A DNA stretch of 9,351 nt. Source: Lachnospiraceae bacterium UBA3732 (GTDB lineage: Bacteria > Bacillota > Clostridia > Lachnospirales > Lachnospiraceae). A model generated the notes under the pieces. That model did not search any database. It had not been told where the DNA came from and saw only the letters and a program-made list of their open reading frames with translations. Both the position numbers and the translations under genes were made by a program. The first letter of the stretch is position 1, and the number at the start of each line of letters is the position of its first letter. This document shows, piece after piece, positions 8,040-9,351 of the stretch. The stretch spans positions 1 through 9,351 of the forward strand of contig DFHD01000084.1 in NCBI GenBank assembly GCA_002372545.1. The letters run 5' to 3'.

Positions 8040-8045
8040 AGGAGG
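8040..8045 (+). promoter_or_regulatory. Ribosome binding site supporting the GTG start of ireB
   Basis: A full AGGAGG lies 7 nt before the GTG at 8053. The strong site at ideal spacing makes the non-ATG start credible, and no in-frame ATG follows until residue 49, inside the conserved region. Confidence 0.85.
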
Positions 8046-8052
8046 CAGAAAA

Positions 8053-8319
8053 GTGAACGAGTTTAAAAATCAGAATACACAGGATATCTCCATTGAACGG
8101 GAAAATACCATCGAGGTATCCGATATCCTGGCAGAGGTATATGCAGCGCTGGCGGAGAAGGGCTATAATCCCGTAAACCAGATCGTGGGCTATATCATGA
8201 GCGGAGATCCGACGTATATTACCAGCTACCGGAATGCCCGGAGCCTGATCATGAAGGCAGAGCGCGATGAGCTGCTTGAGCTTCTGGTGCAGAATTATAT
8301 CGAGACAAAGCTGAGGTAA
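8053..8319 (+). CDS. ireB: IreB family regulatory phosphoprotein (UPF0297/DUF965)
   Basis: Small cytosolic protein of 88 residues, the normal family size. In Enterococcus faecalis, IreB is phosphorylated by the PASTA kinase IreK, reversed by the phosphatase IreP, and negatively affects intrinsic cephalosporin resistance; the Bacillus homologue is YrzL. The family core is clear: EVSDILAEVYAALAEKGYNPVNQIVGYIMSGDPTYI (residues 21-56), then NARSLI and the acidic helix ERDELLELLV. The N-terminus differs between lineages; here T9 in the segment NTQDI is the best guess for the kinase target, by position only. Translation starts at GTG with a strong ribosome binding site. It has its own predicted promoter with a palindrome and is followed after 77 nt by ruvX, its usual partner in Bacillota. 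A role in envelope-stress signalling is inferred from the family, not from this sequence. Confidence 0.95.
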   Translation: MNEFKNQNTQDISIERENTIEVSDILAEVYAALAEKGYNPVNQIVGYIMSGDPTYITSYRNARSLIMKAERDELLELLVQNYIETKLR

Positions 8320-8381
8320 GCTGCACTGATGCCTTTGCTCTCTACTGAGGGCAGCCGGTTTATCAGCGCTCTGTGCGGAAA

Positions 8382-8390
8382 AAGGAAAGG
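8382..8390 (+). promoter_or_regulatory. Ribosome binding site favouring the ATG start of ruvX
   Basis: The purine-rich AAGGAAAGG ends 9 nt before the ATG at 8400. An in-frame GTG at 8373 would add nine residues (MRKKERNGG) before the normal family start, but nothing resembling a ribosome binding site lies ahead of it. Confidence 0.7.
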
Positions 8391-8399
8391 AATGGCGGG

Positions 8400-8822
8400 A
8401 TGCGGATTCTCGGACTGGATTATGGCGAAAAAACGGTGGGTGCTGCGGTATCGGACGGACTTGGCCTGACGGCCCAGCCCGTAAAAACCATAACCAGGGA
8501 AAGGAGTACAAAGCTCAGAAAGACCTATCAGGAGCTTGAGGAGCTGATCCGGGAATATGAGGTGGGCCGGATTGTTGTAGGCAAACCTCTCAGGCTGGAC
8601 GGAACATCCGGCGAGCGGGTGGAACGGACAGAGGAGTTTGCCGCTGAGCTGGAAAGAAGAACGGGACTTCCCGTGGAATTTGTGGATGAACGGCTTACCA
8701 CAAGAGAGGCGGACAGGATCCTGGAGGAAACCGGGGTCGCGCATTCCGCCAGAAAAGAATATATAGATAAAATGGCTGCGGCGATCATACTGCAGACATA
8801 CCTGGACATGCATTCGGCTTAA
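8400..8822 (+). CDS. ruvX: RuvX/YqgF family RNase H-like nuclease (putative pre-16S rRNA nuclease / Holliday junction resolvase)
   Basis: RNase H-fold nuclease implicated in maturing the 5' end of 16S rRNA in E. coli and proposed elsewhere to cut Holliday junctions; which activity dominates here cannot be told from sequence. With the ATG at 8400 it has 140 residues, typical for the family. It opens with MRILGLDYGEKTVGAAVSD, where D7 is the first acidic catalytic position. GKPLRLDGTSG (61-71) matches the usual G-x-P-x-x-x-x-G-T loop. DERLTT at 96-101 supplies the second acidic motif and D123 in DKMAAAIILQTYL (123-135) the third. It lies 77 nt after ireB, the conserved pairing in Bacillota, and probably shares its promoter. 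rnj follows after 74 nt. Confidence 0.95.
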   Translation: MRILGLDYGEKTVGAAVSDGLGLTAQPVKTITRERSTKLRKTYQELEELIREYEVGRIVVGKPLRLDGTSGERVERTEEFAAELERRTGLPVEFVDERLTTREADRILEETGVAHSARKEYIDKMAAAIILQTYLDMHSA

Positions 8823-8829
8823 CCCATGA

Positions 8830-8860
8830 CCGGAGTGCGTTCAACCGGGCTATGCTCCGG
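8830..8860 (+). other. GC-rich stem-loop in the ruvX-rnj gap
   Basis: CCGGAG (8830-8835) pairs perfectly with CTCCGG (8855-8860), extendable by two G-U pairs inward around a loop of about 15 nt. No T-run follows, so an intrinsic terminator is unlikely. It lies in the leader of rnj, about 36 nt ahead of the start codon, and could be a processing or stability element or simply chance in GC-rich DNA. Confidence 0.35.
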
Positions 8861-8887
8861 CGGCGCATATAGTGTCCGGGCTGATTT

Positions 8888-8893
8888 GGAGGA
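8888..8893 (+). promoter_or_regulatory. Ribosome binding site of rnj
   Basis: GGAGGA ends 3 nt before the ATG at 8897. The spacing is short, but the match is strong and the encoded protein then starts where RNase J proteins normally do. Confidence 0.8.
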
Positions 8894-8896
8894 AGA

Positions 8897-9351
8897 ATGA
8901 ATAGAGAAAACCAGCCGGTAAAGATCATTCCCCTTGGGGGACTGGAACAGATCGGCATGAATATTACCGCATTTGAATGCGGAAATGACATTTTTATATT
9001 AGACTGCGGACTGGCGTTTCCCGATGATGAGATGCTGGGTATCGATCTCGTGATTCCGGATATCACGTATCTTATGGAAAACCAGTCCAGGATCCGCGGC
9101 ATGGTCATTACTCATGGCCACGAGGACCATATCGGGGCTATCCCCTATGTGGAGCAGCAGCTGCAGATTCCTATTTACGCCACAAAGCTGACCATGGGTC
9201 TGATCGAATACAAGCTTTCGGAACATGGCCTTCTGGATCAGGTGAGACGTAAGGTGGTGAGCTACGGACAGTCCATCAATCTGGGCTGCTTCCGGGTGGA
9301 ATTCATCCGTACCAACCACTCCATTGCGGATTCCGCGGCGCTTGCCATTTA
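8897..9351 (+). CDS. rnj: Ribonuclease J, N-terminal part (cut by the window end)
   Basis: Metallo-beta-lactamase/beta-CASP ribonuclease with 5'-3' exonuclease and endonuclease activity, central to mRNA turnover and rRNA maturation in Bacillota. The first 151 codons are present, roughly a quarter of a typical protein of about 550-600 residues. The opening IIPLGGLEQIGMN (10-22), the segment LDCGLAFPDDEMLGIDLVIP (35-54) and the zinc-binding HGHEDH (73-78) are diagnostic of RNase J over other lactamase-fold enzymes. NHSIADSAALAI (140-151) corresponds to the family's HSIPDS motif, with H141 as the next conserved histidine. The beta-CASP and C-terminal domains lie beyond the window, so RNase J1 versus J2 type and completeness cannot be judged. 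No separate promoter is convincing in the 74-nt gap, so it may be transcribed with ireB-ruvX. Confidence 0.96.
   Translation, partial: MNRENQPVKIIPLGGLEQIGMNITAFECGNDIFILDCGLAFPDDEMLGIDLVIPDITYLMENQSRIRGMVITHGHEDHIGAIPYVEQQLQIPIYATKLTMGLIEYKLSEHGLLDQVRRKVVSYGQSINLGCFRVEFIRTNHSIADSAALAI

Noticed and set aside
8320..8360. Weak hairpin in the ireB-ruvX gap (TGCC at 8330-8333 with GGCA at 8350-8353)
   Set aside because: The stem is short, needs G-U pairs to extend and has no following T-run, so neither a terminator nor a regulatory element is supported.
8373..8399. GTG as an alternative ruvX start adding nine residues
   Set aside because: No ribosome binding site precedes it, and the family normally begins at the MRxLGLDYG segment encoded from 8400.
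1..9351. Signs of a defence system, mobile element, CRISPR array or other undescribed accessory system
   Set aside because: All genes are conserved housekeeping families in a familiar order, with intact catalytic motifs and no foreign-looking segment, transposase, integrase or attachment-site repeat.

Overview
The window reads as core chromosome of a Gram-positive, anaerobe-type Bacillota, most likely a Clostridia/Lachnospiraceae relative. The grounds are a PolC-type replicative polymerase, the gene order dxr-rseP-ispG-polC followed by an ireB-ruvX block and rnj, moderately high GC by eye, and strong AGGAGG-like ribosome binding sites. The species is not determined. No mobile element, CRISPR array, tRNA or rRNA is visible, and every substantial gene is on the plus strand.

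Positions 1-7934 form one tight cluster: a 12-nt tail that may be the end of cdsA, then dxr (second step of the MEP isoprenoid pathway), rseP (intramembrane site-2 protease), ispG (penultimate MEP step, Fe-S enzyme) and polC (1509-residue replicative DNA polymerase with built-in proofreading exonuclease). Gaps are 21, 69 and 34 nt and no terminator is visible, so co-transcription is likely. The cluster joins precursor supply for undecaprenyl lipid carriers, envelope proteolysis and chromosome replication.

Positions 7935-8052 are the only clearly regulatory stretch. They hold a near-consensus sigma-A-type promoter (TTGCAT, 17 bp, TATAAT) starting 13 nt after the polC stop. A perfect 10-bp inverted repeat with a 5-nt centre overlaps the -10 box and the expected transcription start. 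A GTG-started ireB follows.

Positions 8053-9351 carry ireB (small regulatory phosphoprotein of the IreK/PrkC kinase pathway), ruvX/yqgF (RNase H-like nuclease) and the first 151 codons of rnj (ribonuclease J), which runs off the window. The 77-nt ireB-ruvX gap holds only a weak hairpin and the 74-nt ruvX-rnj gap a GC-rich hairpin.

I did not find a previously undescribed system here. The best lead is the palindrome built into the ireB promoter, and the other findings are minor.
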